From positions 1,185,944 to 1,227,455 of the forward strand of contig NZ_CH724159.1 in assembly GCF_000153045.1 (NCBI RefSeq): DNA of 41,512 bases. The letters run 5' to 3'. Source of the DNA: Synechococcus sp. WH 5701 (GTDB taxonomy: Bacteria > Cyanobacteriota > Cyanobacteriia > PCC-6307 > Cyanobiaceae). Of the stretch, positions 1 through 9,985 are shown one piece after another. A program made the position numbers and the translations under genes. The notes beneath the pieces are model-generated. The model worked only from the letters and a program-made list of their open reading frames with translations. It was not told the DNA's origin and made no database searches. Position 1 is the stretch's first letter. Each line of letters begins with the position of its first letter.

Positions 1-37
1 GTCGACACCAGAACAGGCAGGACCACCGGCCGACCCT

Positions 38-1045
38 TCACGGGCCCGGCAAGGGATTGATCGGCTCCCCAGCCCTGGCCAGGAACAGGTCGTTATCGGC
101 GCGGATGAGCAGGTCAGCGGCGCTCAGGTCATCCGCCTCCAGGCGACTCAGGCCGATCAACAGCTGAGGATGCAGAGAGCGCACCAAGGCACCTCGCAGG
201 GTTTCGGACACGGCCTCGACCCGCTGCTGCGAAGCCCCGACCAGAAGCATCGCGAAGCAGGCATCGGAATAGCGGCCCAGGAGATCGGGCTCCATCGCCA
301 GCGCTGTGAAGCGCTCGGCGAGTTCACCGACGAGACCATCGGGAGCCGTGGCCTCGGCCAGCCCACGCACCTGGTCGAGATTCTGAACACTGAGCAGCAG
401 CAGGGTCAGGGAGCCCTGGGTGCGCCGGGCCCGCTCGAACTCCTTCTGACAGAGCACTTCGAATGCGCTGCGGCGAAAGAACCCGGTGATGGGACAACGC
501 GCCAGCCGCTGGCGCAGCTCGATTTCCCGGCTCACCTGTTCGGAGAAGAGCTGGAGCCAGTGCAGCTGCCGTGGGCTGAACTGGCGGGGTGTCCGATCGA
601 TCACACAGAGGGTGCCAAGGGCTTGCCCGTCCTGAGGCCTGAGCTGGGCGCCGGCATAGAAGCGGATCTTCGGCTCCGACACCACCAGCGGATTGGTGTT
701 GAAGCGGGGGTCGTCCAGGGCGTCAGGCACCACCAGCGTCGAGCACTGGGTGATCGCGTGGGCGCAGAACGCCATGGACCGGGGTGTCTGGGAGGCCTCG
801 AGACCCACTCTGGACAGAAACCACTGACGCTCCCGATCCACCAGCGAGATCAGGGCGATCGGTGTGTCCAGGGTCTCGGAGGCCAGGGTGGTGATGCGGT
901 CGAGGTCCGCGTCCGATTCGGTGTCGAGCAGCAGGGTCCTCTCCAGCGACCGCAGCCGCTCTTCCTCATCGGCGGGAGTCGGATAGTCGGGGAAGGGGGT
1001 CATGGTCTCCAGAGAGAGCAAGGACTCTCCGGGGCGCCAGCCCAT
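38..1045 (-). CDS. GAF-domain protein with degenerate GGDEF domain
   Basis: A 335-residue cytoplasmic protein with no membrane segment. Residues about 25-175 look like a GAF sensor domain preceded by the typical short N-terminal helix (ERLRSLERTLLLDT). Residues about 185-325 follow the fold of a diguanylate cyclase domain, beginning at DLITGF-like text (CPITGFFRRSAFE). The position of the GGDEF signature reads GRYSDACFAMLL, so the catalytic glycine pair and acidic residues are gone. By family knowledge this domain should not make cyclic di-GMP; a sensory or partner-binding role is inference. The start at 1045 has GAGG five bases upstream. An internal ATG at 1003 (MTPFPDYPTP) is an alternative start. 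It is divergent from the L,D-transpeptidase gene. Confidence 0.8.
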   Translation of the reverse strand: MGWRPGESLLSLETMTPFPDYPTPADEEERLRSLERTLLLDTESDADLDRITTLASETLDTPIALISLVDRERQWFLSRVGLEASQTPRSMAFCAHAITQCSTLVVPDALDDPRFNTNPLVVSEPKIRFYAGAQLRPQDGQALGTLCVIDRTPRQFSPRQLHWLQLFSEQVSREIELRQRLARCPITGFFRRSAFEVLCQKEFERARRTQGSLTLLLLSVQNLDQVRGLAEATAPDGLVGELAERFTALAMEPDLLGRYSDACFAMLLVGASQQRVEAVSETLRGALVRSLHPQLLIGLSRLEADDLSAADLLIRADNDLFLARAGEPINPLPGP

Positions 1046-1130
1046 TGTTTCCTCTGCATCCTCTGAATCGCAGTCCTGGCCATCACGGTCCTGTCGAGAC
1101 CGCGATGGTTAGCCTAGGTCTGAAGAGCTT

Positions 1131-1820
1131 GTGACCCAACGCCCGGCCGTGCCTTTCCGCTTCACAATCCCGCTGGCGACCCTGCTGCTCGGTGGCAGCC
1201 TGCTGTCACCGACCGGTGCCCTGGCAGAGGTGCAGCCCCTTGTCTCCGCTCCACGGCCGTGGCATCCGCCGATCGAGCTCCCCCACACCCCGGCCCTTCA
1301 ACCACAACCTCACCCCCAGCCGCAGACACAGACGCCAGCTCAGGCCAATTCCAGCGCCACCCTGGCGATCGCGTCCCCGGGTCCTGAGCGCAGCCTGGTG
1401 CTCCACCGCAGCAAGCGGCAGGTGGTGGTGATCGAGGATGGCCGAGAGCTGCGCCGTTTCCCGGTGGCCGTGGGCATGCCCGGCTGGGAAACGCCTCTTG
1501 GCCGCTTCCAGGTGATCGAGATGGCGCCCGATCCGGTCTGGAAGCACCCGGTGAGCGGCAAGCTCTACCCCCCCGGTCCGAACAACCCCCTGGGTAGCCG
1601 CTGGATCGGCTTCCACCGCGACTGCGCCGGCAAGCGCGGGTTCAACGGTCAGCAGCACCTGGAGGTGAAGGGCTGCGTCACCGCCGGCTTCCATGGCACC
1701 CCCCAGCGGGAGACCGTCGGCCAGGCCGTCTCCCACGGCTGCGTGCGCATGTATGACGAGAACGTGCGCGACCTCTTTGAGCTGGTGCGCATGGGCACTG
1801 TGGTCACCGTGCTGCCCTGA
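1131..1820 (+). CDS. L,D-transpeptidase (YkuD family), secreted
   Basis: A 229-residue protein starting at GTG. Residues 1-33 form a signal peptide (basic start, hydrophobic core, cleavage near GALAE). A Pro/Gln-rich linker at about 40-75 leads into a YkuD catalytic domain at about 85-229. The active-site signature SHGCVRM is intact, giving catalytic Cys204 with His202. The conserved tracts IGFHRDC and GFHGT precede it. Family knowledge: these enzymes form 3-3 cross-links in peptidoglycan or attach proteins to it, acting in the periplasm. The catalytic assignment is firm; the exact substrate is not visible. It lies 54 bases upstream of glgA on the same strand and near murF, a second cell-wall gene. 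Confidence 0.9.
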   Translation: MTQRPAVPFRFTIPLATLLLGGSLLSPTGALAEVQPLVSAPRPWHPPIELPHTPALQPQPHPQPQTQTPAQANSSATLAIASPGPERSLVLHRSKRQVVVIEDGRELRRFPVAVGMPGWETPLGRFQVIEMAPDPVWKHPVSGKLYPPGPNNPLGSRWIGFHRDCAGKRGFNGQQHLEVKGCVTAGFHGTPQRETVGQAVSHGCVRMYDENVRDLFELVRMGTVVTVLP

Positions 1821-1874
1821 AGGGGTCACCCGGAGCAACAAACGTAGAGTTCGGCCCTCCCCTGCGTTCTCCCC

Positions 1875-3413
1875 ATGCGCGTGTTGTTCGCCGCCGCCGA
1901 GTGCGCCCCGATGATCAAGGTGGGGGGCATGGGCGATGTGGTGGGGTCTCTGCCGCCAGCGGTGGCGGCCCTCGGCCACGACGTGCGCACGATCATGCCG
2001 GGCTACGGCAAGCTCTGGAGCCGCCTGGAGATCCCCAGCGAACCCGTCTGGCGCGGCCGGGCGATGGGCAACGACTTCGCCGTCTATGAAACCCGGCATC
2101 CCACCCATGGGTTGCCGCTCTATCTGGTCGGACATCCGGTGTTCGATCCGGAGCGCATCTACGGCGGAGAAGATGAGGATTGGCGCTTCACGTTCTTTGC
2201 CAACGCCGCCGCCGAATTCGCCTGGAACCACTGGAAGCCGGAGGTCTTTCACTGCCATGACTGGCACACCGGCATGATCCCGGTCTGGATGCACCAGGAC
2301 CCCGAGATCAGCACAGTCTTCACCATCCACAACCTCGAATATCAGGGCCCCTGGCGCTGGAAACTCGAGCGCATGACCTGGATTCCCTGGTACATGCAGG
2401 GGGATCACACCATGGCCGCCGCTCTGCTCTATGCCGATCGGGTCAACGCCGTCTCCCCCACCTATGCCCAGGAAATCCGCACGCCCGAATACGGCGAACG
2501 CCTCGATGGCCTGCTGAATTACATCAGCGGAAAATTGCGCGGCATCCTCAACGGCATCGACACCGAAGCCTGGAACCCCGCCACCGACAGCCTGCTGCCC
2601 GCCTGCTACAGCGCCACCGACATGGCTCCGAGGGCCACCAACAAGCGGGTGCTACAGGAGCGCATGGGGCTGGGGGTCAATGCCGACACCTATCTGATGG
2701 GGATGGTGAGCCGACTGGTGGATCAGAAGGGTGTGGATCTGCTGCTGCAGGTGGCCGACCGGGTCCTGGCCTATTCCGACAGCCAGATCGTGGTGCTGGG
2801 AACAGGCGACCGCAACTATGAATCGGGCCTCTGGCAGATGGCCGCCCGTCATCCCGGCCGCTTCTCCGTGTTCCTCACCTACGACGATGCCCTGGCGCGG
2901 TTGATCTATGCCGGCGCCGATGCCTTCCTGATGCCCAGCCGCTTCGAGCCCTGCGGCATCAGCCAGATGCTGGCGATGCGCTACGGCTGCATCCCGATCG
3001 TGCGCAAGGTGGGCGGCCTGGTCGACACCGTCCAGCCCCATGTGCCCGCCGACCACAGCGGCACGGGCTTCTGCTTCGATCGTTATGAGCCGGTCGACTT
3101 CTACACCGCGATCGTGCGCTCCTGGGAGGCCTATCGCCACAGCCACAGCTGGCGGGAGCTGCAGTTGCGCGCCATGGCGGTGGACCACAGCTGGACCCGC
3201 TCGGCGCTCGACTACGACGCCATGTACCGCGATGTGCGTGGGGTCAAACAACCCACTCCCTCGGCCGCCGATGTGGAGCAATTCTCCCTCGGTCAGGAGG
3301 CCGACCCCAGCCTCGGCCAGGCCGGTGAGGCCACGGCCCAGCCCCCCAGGCCGGAAGGCGGCGGCGGTCCCCGCAATCCCCTCTCCGTCCTTCTGCGCCG
3401 CGGCCAGGGCTGA
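1875..3413 (+). CDS. glgA: glycogen synthase (ADP-glucose type)
   Basis: A 512-residue GT5/GT-B enzyme that transfers glucose from ADP-glucose to the growing glycogen chain. The N-terminal ADP-glucose motif [13 protein letters not shown] is at residues about 16-28. The C-terminal lobe carries the conserved tracts [20 protein letters not shown] and KVGGLVDTV. The last 45 residues are a Ser/Pro/Gly-rich tail beyond the usual end of the family. The ATG start at 1875 gives the standard N-terminus ([18 protein letters not shown]). Two bases separate its stop from the next start at 3416, so the downstream membrane protein is probably co-transcribed. Confidence 0.96.
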   Translation: MRVLFAAAECAPMIKVGGMGDVVGSLPPAVAALGHDVRTIMPGYGKLWSRLEIPSEPVWRGRAMGNDFAVYETRHPTHGLPLYLVGHPVFDPERIYGGEDEDWRFTFFANAAAEFAWNHWKPEVFHCHDWHTGMIPVWMHQDPEISTVFTIHNLEYQGPWRWKLERMTWIPWYMQGDHTMAAALLYADRVNAVSPTYAQEIRTPEYGERLDGLLNYISGKLRGILNGIDTEAWNPATDSLLPACYSATDMAPRATNKRVLQERMGLGVNADTYLMGMVSRLVDQKGVDLLLQVADRVLAYSDSQIVVLGTGDRNYESGLWQMAARHPGRFSVFLTYDDALARLIYAGADAFLMPSRFEPCGISQMLAMRYGCIPIVRKVGGLVDTVQPHVPADHSGTGFCFDRYEPVDFYTAIVRSWEAYRHSHSWRELQLRAMAVDHSWTRSALDYDAMYRDVRGVKQPTPSAADVEQFSLGQEADPSLGQAGEATAQPPRPEGGGGPRNPLSVLLRRGQG

Positions 3414-3415
3414 GG

Positions 3416-4114
3416 ATGGAGCGCCCGGGCTCCGAGCTGCCGGTCGTCTACGAAAGTCCCTGGCGGGCACTGGGGAGGGATCTGCGCGCCGTTTACGCCA
3501 GCTGCGTGCTGGCCCTGAGAAGACTTTGGCGCCGCCAATGGCAGGGGGATCTGCCCACACCTCCGTTCTGGCCCCGGGGTCAGGCCACTCTCTTCTGGCC
3601 TGCTCTGCTGCTGTCGGCACTGCTCCTGCTGGGCCTGGCCGGGGGATGGGCCGTTCGGCAGCTGCACTCACCGAGCGTGGAGAGGCCAGTGGGGCTGGAT
3701 GGGTCAGGGCCATCGCCATCCGTTCGATCGCCAACGGTCCCATCGCCCCCGCTACCCATTGATCCAGCCTTTGATCCGGTTCAGGCCCCGGTGGAAACGC
3801 CTCCCGAGCCGCTGCCCCCGAAGGCGAAGGCTGCCCCCAGCGCCAGCAGCGCCCCGATCCTGTTGCCGCAGGGGTTCAGCGACGACTCGGGCTTGGTGCT
3901 GGCGGCGCCAACAGGCGGCAGCGCCCTGCTGCTGAACCTGCGGATCTCGGAGGCCTTCCAGGTCCTGCCTGAGCGCGAACGGCAACGACTGGCGCAGCAG
4001 TGGTGGCAGCAGGCCCTCGGCCTCGGCTACGAGCAATTGCGCCTGTTCGCCCCCAGCGGCGCCGAGCTGGGCCGGAATGCCGTCGTGGGCGGCGGCATGA
4101 TTCTGCTCGATTGA
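3416..4114 (+). CDS. single-pass membrane protein of unknown function
   Basis: A 232-residue protein that I do not recognise beyond a general cyanobacterial look. One strong hydrophobic segment lies at residues about 60-82 (LLLSALLLLGLAGGWAV). It is followed by a Pro/Ser-rich linker at about 88-145 and a folded C-terminal part at about 150-232 with LLNLRISEAFQVLP and the ending NAVVGGGMILLD. The layout suggests an anchored extracytoplasmic domain on a flexible stalk. It starts two bases after the glgA stop and ends 19 bases before murF, so the three genes probably form one transcript. Function cannot be inferred; the neighbourhood hints at envelope work but does not prove it. Confidence 0.75.
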   Translation: MERPGSELPVVYESPWRALGRDLRAVYASCVLALRRLWRRQWQGDLPTPPFWPRGQATLFWPALLLSALLLLGLAGGWAVRQLHSPSVERPVGLDGSGPSPSVRSPTVPSPPLPIDPAFDPVQAPVETPPEPLPPKAKAAPSASSAPILLPQGFSDDSGLVLAAPTGGSALLLNLRISEAFQVLPERERQRLAQQWWQQALGLGYEQLRLFAPSGAELGRNAVVGGGMILLD

Positions 4115-4133
4115 TCCGAAGCGGGCGGAAGCG

Positions 4134-5570
4134 ATGCGGCTGGCGAACCTGGTGGAGCTGTGGGGAAGGCCGATCGAAGCGGCTCCCGCCGATCAGGCGG
4201 CCAGCTTCAGCCGCATCGGCACCGACAGCCGCGAGCTGGAACCCGGCTGCCTGTTCGTGCCCCTGGTGGGGGAGCGCTTCGATGGCCACGGCTTCCTGGC
4301 AGCGGCCCTGGAGCAGGGGGCGCTGGCCGTCCTGGCCCAGCGCGACCGCCTCAGCGCCGAGCAGGCCGAGGCCCTGGTGCGCTCCAGCGGCGGCCGGATC
4401 TGGCTGGTGGATGACACCCAGGCGGCTTACCAGGAGCTGGGACGCCTCTGGCGCCGTCAGGGCAGCGCGCCGGTGATCGCCGTGACCGGCTCAGCCGGCA
4501 AGACCACCACCCGCGAGCTGATCCGCGCCGTGCTGTCCCCCCTCGGTCCGGTGCTCGCCAGTGTGGGCAACGAGAACAACGACATCGGCGTGCCGCTCAC
4601 CCTGCTCAAGGCCGGCGGGGAGCACCGGGCCGTTGTGGTGGAGATGGGCATGCGCGGTCTGGGGGAGATTGAGCGACTCAGCCGCTGCGCCGAGCCCGAC
4701 ATCACGGTGATCACCAACATCGGCACGGCCCACATCGGCCGGCTGGGCAGCCGCGAGGCCATCGCCACCGCCAAGTGCGAGATCGTCGCGGCCCTGCGCC
4801 CCGATGGTCTGGTGGTGATCCCGGCCGGTGACCCCCTGCTCGAAGCCAGCCTCGCCGCCGTCTGGAGCGGGCGAGTGATCCGCGTCGCCCTCCAGGACGA
4901 CCCCACGGGCCCCCAGCCAGGCCAGCTGCTGGGCCGCCTCCGGGCCGGCACCGACGGCGACCGGTTGATCTGGGGGCGGGCGGAGCCGGGGGCCAGGGAG
5001 CACAGCACCGAGCTGCCGTTGCCGGGCCGCCACAACGCCCGCAACCTGCTGCTGGCCCTGGCCGTGGCCAGCGAACTGGGGGTGGATCCCCTGCAGCTGA
5101 GCCGTCTGGAGGTGGCCCTGCCGGGCGGGCGCAGCCGGCGGATCCGCCTCGGGGAGATCGAGGTGCTCGATGAGACCTACAACGCCTCCCCTGAAGCGAT
5201 GCTCGCTGCGCTGGATCTGCTGGCGTCCCAGGGGGGGCGGCGCTTCGCGGCACTGGGCACCATGCTCGAGCTGGGGGAGCAGAGCACCGAGCTGCACCGC
5301 CGGGTGGGAGAGCGGGCCAGAGCCCTCGGGCTCGATGGGCTGGTGATCGTGGCGGGCGGCGCTGAAGGGGAGGCACTGCTGGCGGGGGCTGCCGGCCTGC
5401 CACGCCTGCAACGAGTTGATTCCCCGGAGGACGCCGCCCAGACGCTGCTGGGCTGGCTGGAGCCCGGCGACCACCTGCTGCTGAAAGCCAGCCGGGGGGT
5501 GGCCCTGGAGCGCCTGCTGCCGCTGCTGGAGCGGGGGCTCAGCCCCGCGGCGGGCTCCAGCCGGCCTTGA
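4134..5570 (+). CDS. murF: UDP-N-acetylmuramoyl-tripeptide--D-alanyl-D-alanine ligase
   Basis: A 478-residue Mur ligase that adds D-Ala-D-Ala to the UDP-MurNAc-tripeptide, the last cytoplasmic step of peptidoglycan precursor synthesis. The N-terminal domain has the MurF-typical [16 protein letters not shown]. The ATP-binding loop [10 protein letters not shown] is at about residues 118-127. The central domain shows [13 protein letters not shown] and EMGMRG, and the C-terminal domain [11 protein letters not shown]. Length and order are normal. Its last 32 bases overlap tail-to-tail with glmU on the other strand, which acts in the same pathway upstream (UDP-GlcNAc supply). Confidence 0.96.
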   Translation: MRLANLVELWGRPIEAAPADQAASFSRIGTDSRELEPGCLFVPLVGERFDGHGFLAAALEQGALAVLAQRDRLSAEQAEALVRSSGGRIWLVDDTQAAYQELGRLWRRQGSAPVIAVTGSAGKTTTRELIRAVLSPLGPVLASVGNENNDIGVPLTLLKAGGEHRAVVVEMGMRGLGEIERLSRCAEPDITVITNIGTAHIGRLGSREAIATAKCEIVAALRPDGLVVIPAGDPLLEASLAAVWSGRVIRVALQDDPTGPQPGQLLGRLRAGTDGDRLIWGRAEPGAREHSTELPLPGRHNARNLLLALAVASELGVDPLQLSRLEVALPGGRSRRIRLGEIEVLDETYNASPEAMLAALDLLASQGGRRFAALGTMLELGEQSTELHRRVGERARALGLDGLVIVAGGAEGEALLAGAAGLPRLQRVDSPEDAAQTLLGWLEPGDHLLLKASRGVALERLLPLLERGLSPAAGSSRP

Positions 5571-6891
5571 TCAGCTGACGGGCACGGCCCAGGGCCAGGG
5601 AACCGTCCGGCACGTCGCGAGTGAGGGTGGAGCCGGCCCCCACGGTCACGCCGGCACCCAGCACGATCGGTGCCACCAGCACCGAGTTGGCGCCGGTCTT
5701 GCTGCCGGCGCCGATCACGGTGCGGTGTTTGCGCACGCCGTCGTAATTGGCGGTGATCGTGCCGGCCCCCACGTTCACCCCGGTCCCCAGATCGGCATCG
5801 CCGAGATAGCTGAGGTGGTTGGCCTTGCAGCCGGCGGCCAGGTGGCTGTTCTTGACCTCCACGAAATTGCCGATGCGGCAGCCGCTTTCCAGCCGCGCAC
5901 CCGCACGCAGCTGGGCGAAGGGCCCCACCACACACCCCCCGGCCACACTCACGTCGCGCAGCACGGAGTAGAGCACCTCCACGCCGTCATCGAGCTGGCT
6001 GTCCTCGATCAGGCAACCGGGGCCGATGCGGCAGCCGCTGCCGATGCTGGTGCTGCCCCGGAAATGGCACTGGGGCTCCACCAGCACATCCCGGCCGAAG
6101 CGGGTGCCCTCACTGAGGGTGCAGCTGGCGGGATCCACGAAGCTCACACCCTCCGCCATCCAGTGGCAGCGGAGCCGCTCCTGCAGGGCCGCCTCACACT
6201 GGGCCAGCTGCAAACGGTCGTTGATGCCGGCGATTTCGGCGGGGTCTTCCACCTCCATGTGCTCGGCGGGCCGGAGCATCGCCACGGTGTCGGTGAGGTA
6301 GAGCTCCCCCTGGTCATTGTCGGTGCTCAGCTGCGGCAGCACCGCCGCCAGGGCGCGCCAGTTAAAGCAGTAGATGCCGGCATTGGTGAGGTCATTGCGG
6401 CGCTGATCCTCACTGCAGTCGCGGTGCTCGACAATCGCCTCCACCTGGCCCTGGTCATCGGTGAACACCCGGCCATAGCCACTGGGATCAGCCAGCCGGG
6501 CCGTGAGCAGGCTCACCGCGGCCCCGGAGGCCCGGTGGCGCTCCAGCAACGCCTCCAGGGTGGCGGGCCGCAACAGGGGGACATCGCCATTGAGCACCAG
6601 CAGCTCCCCCTCGAACTCCTCCAGAGGAGCCAGCAGCTGCTGCACGGCATGGCCCGTGCCGTTCTGCGGATGCTGCAGCACGAACTCCAGGCCGTCCAGA
6701 TCGGCCAGGGCGGTGCGCACCCGTTCGGCCTGGTGGCCCACGATCAACACCTGCCGCTGGGGATCGAGGTGGCGGCAACTGGCCAGCACCCGCTCCACCA
6801 AGGTGGCTCCCGCCAGGGATTGCAGCACCTTGGGCAGATCGCTCTTCATCCGGGTGCCCTTTCCAGCGGCCAGCACGGCAACGGCGAGCAT
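5539..6891 (-). CDS. glmU: bifunctional GlcNAc-1-phosphate uridyltransferase / glucosamine-1-phosphate acetyltransferase
   Basis: A 450-residue enzyme that makes UDP-GlcNAc for peptidoglycan and lipopolysaccharide. The start is placed at ATG 6891 because it gives the family N-terminus [20 protein letters not shown], the nucleotide-binding loop. The open frame runs further upstream to 7161 but overlaps the neighbouring gene and has no family match there. The pyrophosphorylase domain covers about residues 1-230 ([20 protein letters not shown]). The left-handed beta-helix acetyltransferase domain covers about 250-450 ([32 protein letters not shown]). The gene ends inside the 3' end of murF by 32 bases. 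Confidence 0.96.
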   Translation of the reverse strand: MLAVAVLAAGKGTRMKSDLPKVLQSLAGATLVERVLASCRHLDPQRQVLIVGHQAERVRTALADLDGLEFVLQHPQNGTGHAVQQLLAPLEEFEGELLVLNGDVPLLRPATLEALLERHRASGAAVSLLTARLADPSGYGRVFTDDQGQVEAIVEHRDCSEDQRRNDLTNAGIYCFNWRALAAVLPQLSTDNDQGELYLTDTVAMLRPAEHMEVEDPAEIAGINDRLQLAQCEAALQERLRCHWMAEGVSFVDPASCTLSEGTRFGRDVLVEPQCHFRGSTSIGSGCRIGPGCLIEDSQLDDGVEVLYSVLRDVSVAGGCVVGPFAQLRAGARLESGCRIGNFVEVKNSHLAAGCKANHLSYLGDADLGTGVNVGAGTITANYDGVRKHRTVIGAGSKTGANSVLVAPIVLGAGVTVGAGSTLTRDVPDGSLALGRARQLIKAGWSPPRG

Positions 6892-6920
6892 CGGCGGATC
6901 AAGGCATCTGGCGTCGGAAT

Positions 6921-7868
6921 CTACCGGTCTTGTCCATGCAGACCCCAGCGCCGCCGCCAGGCACTGGCCGGCTCCGCCCCACTGAGGGTCTGGGCCCGCT
7001 GGCGATCGGCCAGGATCTCGGCCGCTTCGGCGCTGCCCCCTGGGTCGCGATAGGGCTCGCCGGCCCGGCTGGCCAGATGCTCCCGCTCCATCAGCGACAG
7101 GGGCCGCCACCAAGGCGAAGACACCTCCAGCGCCGGAGCGGCCACGGTGCCATGGCTCCAAGCCTGACCTGGAGGGCTACCGGCACTGTCGCCGGCACCG
7201 GCGGCTTCGGATCGCAGCGCCGCCAGCTGCAGGCCGGCCGTAGCCAGGCTGCGGCGGGGGGCAGCGGCCGAGCAGTAGGTCAGCAGACGCCCGTGGGGAG
7301 CCAGCAGCGCGACCAGCGCAGCCAGGAACTCCTGACTCCAGAGCTGGGGACAGTGGCGCGGCGAGAAGGCATCGAGCATCACCAGATCGCAGCGCCCTGC
7401 GGCCTGTGCCAGCACCGCCTTGATCTCCTGGCGGGCATCACCCCAGAGCAGCTCTCCCCAGCCGTGAGGGCTCAGCCAGCGGCTGGTGTCCCGCAGCTGC
7501 AGGAGCAGATCCAGCCCGAGCGCTGGCTGCCACTGCTGGAGGAAGGAAGGCTCCGCAAGGGCCAGAGCCAGGGGGGCAGGATCGATCTCCAGACCGAACC
7601 AGCGCAGGCGCAACCCCAGGGGGGCCGCCAGCTCGAGCAGGGCGGCGCTGTTGGTGCCCATCCCCACACAGACATCCAGCACCCAGAGCTCCGTCCCGGC
7701 GCTGAAGCGCTCCAGCTGGGCCGGGTACGCATAGGTGCGCCGCGCCTCGAGCAGGGCGCCACTGCGGCAGTGGAACCCCTCGGCAAACTCCGTGCTGTGC
7801 AGGCTGAAACTGCCGTCATCGGTGAAGCGGGGGCTGAGATGGGCCGCCGCCGGCGCCCCGGGCTTCAC
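6921..7868 (-). CDS. MnmD-like tRNA (5-methylaminomethyl-2-thiouridine) methyltransferase domain protein
   Basis: A 315-residue SAM-dependent methyltransferase of the MnmC N-terminal (DUF752/MnmD) type. The signs are the early [20 protein letters not shown], the SAM-loop-like [15 protein letters not shown], and the family tract [18 protein letters not shown]. The FAD-dependent oxidoreductase domain found in full-length MnmC is absent, so it is a stand-alone methyltransferase. By family knowledge it would finish mnm5s2U at the wobble position of some tRNAs; substrate identity is inferred. It starts at GTG 7868 and overlaps the aroA stop by four bases (GTGA), a sign of translational coupling. 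The C-terminal 60 residues are less conserved in appearance. Confidence 0.82.
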   Translation of the reverse strand: MKPGAPAAAHLSPRFTDDGSFSLHSTEFAEGFHCRSGALLEARRTYAYPAQLERFSAGTELWVLDVCVGMGTNSAALLELAAPLGLRLRWFGLEIDPAPLALALAEPSFLQQWQPALGLDLLLQLRDTSRWLSPHGWGELLWGDARQEIKAVLAQAAGRCDLVMLDAFSPRHCPQLWSQEFLAALVALLAPHGRLLTYCSAAAPRRSLATAGLQLAALRSEAAGAGDSAGSPPGQAWSHGTVAAPALEVSSPWWRPLSLMEREHLASRAGEPYRDPGGSAEAAEILADRQRAQTLSGAEPASAWRRRWGLHGQDR

Positions 7869-9229
7869 CCCGCCTGGCCGGAGGGTTCGCCCTGCAGGCG
7901 CGCCAGATCGTCCCAGAAGCCTGGATACGACACCGCTGCCGCATCGCAGCGGTGCAGCCGGGTGATGCCGACGGCCACCTGGGCGGCCACCCCCAGGCTC
8001 ATGGCCACGCGGTGATCGGTTTCGCTGTCGACCTCGGCGCCATGGAGCGGGCGTCCACCCTCGATCACCAGACCGTCGGAAGTTTCCTCCAGGGCTGCTC
8101 CCATCGCCCCGAGCTGCCGGGCCATCACCGCCAGCCGGTCGGTTTCCTTCACCCGCAGTTCCTCGGCATCACGGATGCGGCTCACCCCCTCAGCGCAGCA
8201 GGCCGCCACCGCCAGGATCGGAATCTCATCCACCAGCCGGGGGATCAGGTCGCCACCGATCTCGAACGCCTTCAGCGGACCATGGCTGACGCGCACATCC
8301 CCTACCGGCTCACCAGCCACATCGCGGGGATTGAGCACCTCCAGCCGGGCCTCCATCTGCTGAAGCACCTCGAGGATGCCGGTGCGGGTGGGGTTGAGGC
8401 CCACGTTCTCCACGGTGATCTCGGCCCCGGGGGTGATGGCGGCGGCCACCAGCCAGAAGGCTGCCGAGCTGATGTCTCCGGGGACCACCACCGAAAGCCC
8501 CCGCAGGCTGGCCCCGGGATGAAGACAGATCATCCGCCCCATGTCACCACCCACGTCCAACTTGGCGCCGAAGGCGCTGAGCATGCGCTCGCTGTGATCG
8601 CGGGAGCGGGCCGGCTCGATCACGGTGGTGGAGCCGCTGGCCGTGAGGGCCGCCAGGAGCAGGGCCGATTTCACCTGGGCCGAGGCCACGGGGGTGCCGA
8701 TCACCGCGCCATGGAGCTGGCAGCCTTCGATCGCCAGCGGAGCGAGGTTGCCGCCCGCCCGGCCGCGGATCAACGCGCCCATGCCGGCCAGCGGCTGGCC
8801 CACCCGGGCCATCGGCCGCCGGCGCAGGGAGGCATCGCCATTGAGCACGAAATGGCGGCCCGTGCGGCCCGCCAGCAGCCCCAGCATCAGGCGCATGGTG
8901 GTGCCTGAATTGCCGCAGTCGAGCACGTCGTCGGGCTCCTGGAGGCCATCGAGGCCGACCCCCTGCACCAGCACCGGCTCACCGGCCTGGATCGGACCGA
9001 TCGAGACCCCCATGGCCCTCAGGCAGGCGGCGGTGCTGAGGGGATCTTCGGCGGGGAGCAGGCCCTCGATACGGGTCTCGCCTTCGGCGATGGCACCGAA
9101 GAGCAGAGCCCGGTGGGAAATCGACTTATCGCCCGGCACCCGCACCGTGCCGCGCAGGCTGCGCTCCCGGCCAGCACCGGCATTGGAGCCCAGGATCAGG
9201 GGGCTGCCGGGGGCGGGGGCGACGGCCAT
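7865..9229 (-). CDS. aroA: 3-phosphoshikimate 1-carboxyvinyltransferase (EPSP synthase)
   Basis: A 454-residue shikimate-pathway enzyme joining PEP to shikimate-3-phosphate. The N-terminal substrate motif is [13 protein letters not shown], then [39 protein letters not shown] and, near the C-terminus, [13 protein letters not shown]. The four motifs GDK, SAQxK, RxHxE and NxTR, which I recall as marking class II EPSP synthases, are all visible (NPTR in VGLNPTRTG). The start [10 protein letters not shown] at 9229 adds about 20 residues before the core, so a later start is possible but no better codon is seen. It lies 38 bases downstream of upp and is coupled to the mnmD-like gene. Confidence 0.96.
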   Translation of the reverse strand: MAVAPAPGSPLILGSNAGAGRERSLRGTVRVPGDKSISHRALLFGAIAEGETRIEGLLPAEDPLSTAACLRAMGVSIGPIQAGEPVLVQGVGLDGLQEPDDVLDCGNSGTTMRLMLGLLAGRTGRHFVLNGDASLRRRPMARVGQPLAGMGALIRGRAGGNLAPLAIEGCQLHGAVIGTPVASAQVKSALLLAALTASGSTTVIEPARSRDHSERMLSAFGAKLDVGGDMGRMICLHPGASLRGLSVVVPGDISSAAFWLVAAAITPGAEITVENVGLNPTRTGILEVLQQMEARLEVLNPRDVAGEPVGDVRVSHGPLKAFEIGGDLIPRLVDEIPILAVAACCAEGVSRIRDAEELRVKETDRLAVMARQLGAMGAALEETSDGLVIEGGRPLHGAEVDSETDHRVAMSLGVAAQVAVGITRLHRCDAAAVSYPGFWDDLARLQGEPSGQAG

Positions 9230-9267
9230 GCGATGGAGTGACGAGGCGAAAGGGGAATCGGGGGAGC

Positions 9268-9951
9268 CTAGGCCTGAGCTTCCGCTGGAAACGCCGGCGA
9301 CTGGGAGCCATTGAGACGATCACCCGCATCCCCCAGTCCGGGCACGATGCGGAAGGCCTCATCCAGCTCGGGATCGATGCAGGCGGTGTACACGCTGAGA
9401 TTCGGGAAACGCTTGCCGAGGGTCGCGAGCCCGGGGCTGGCTGCCAGGGCCGTGATCACCCGCAACCGCTGACCGCTCACCCCCCGGGCCTCCAGGCGCT
9501 CCAGCACCTGGATCAGGCTGCCGCCAGTGGCCAGCATCGGATCGAAGACCATCACCCCCACCCGCTCGCCGATCCTCTGCGGCAGCGCGTCGAGGTAGCA
9601 ACTGGCCTCGCCCGTGCGCTCATCCCGCACCAGGCCCATATGGGCGACCCGGGCGGAGGGCAACACTGCCTGGGCTCCGGCCCACAGCCCCAGGCCAGCA
9701 CGCAGCACCGGCACCGCCAGCACAGGCACCGACGGGTCCACCACCATGCCGTCGGTGACGGCCAGAGGGGTCTGCACCTGCAGGGATCGCTGGGGCAACC
9801 AGTCGCGTACGGCTTCATAGGTGAGCCAGCGACCCAGCTCGGCCATGGCGGTGGCGAACAGCGGCGAGGGGGTGTCCTGATCCCTCAGCAGAGTGAGCCA
9901 GTGGGCGATCAGGGGGTGGGGTGGAACAACCACCCGCAGCGACATGCTCAT
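9268..9951 (-). CDS. upp: uracil phosphoribosyltransferase
   Basis: A 227-residue cytoplasmic enzyme of the pyrimidine salvage pathway that makes UMP from uracil and PRPP. Family signs are the N-terminal [13 protein letters not shown], the central [11 protein letters not shown], and the PRPP loop [12 protein letters not shown] at about residues 136-147. The C-terminal [20 protein letters not shown] includes the uracil-binding GLGDAGDR. Its length is close to the usual 208-220 residues with a short Ala/Pro tail. It is the first gene of a minus-strand group (upp, aroA, mnmD-like, glmU) and is divergent from the pentapeptide-repeat gene. Confidence 0.95.
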   Translation of the reverse strand: MSMSLRVVVPPHPLIAHWLTLLRDQDTPSPLFATAMAELGRWLTYEAVRDWLPQRSLQVQTPLAVTDGMVVDPSVPVLAVPVLRAGLGLWAGAQAVLPSARVAHMGLVRDERTGEASCYLDALPQRIGERVGVMVFDPMLATGGSLIQVLERLEARGVSGQRLRVITALAASPGLATLGKRFPNLSVYTACIDPELDEAFRIVPGLGDAGDRLNGSQSPAFPAEAQA

Positions 9952-9985
9952 GTGCCATAGCTTGAGCCGTCACGCTACGTGCGCA

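Noticed and set aside
6892..7161. Upstream extension of glmU
   Set aside because: It overlaps the mnmD-like gene, and the family N-terminus begins at 6891.
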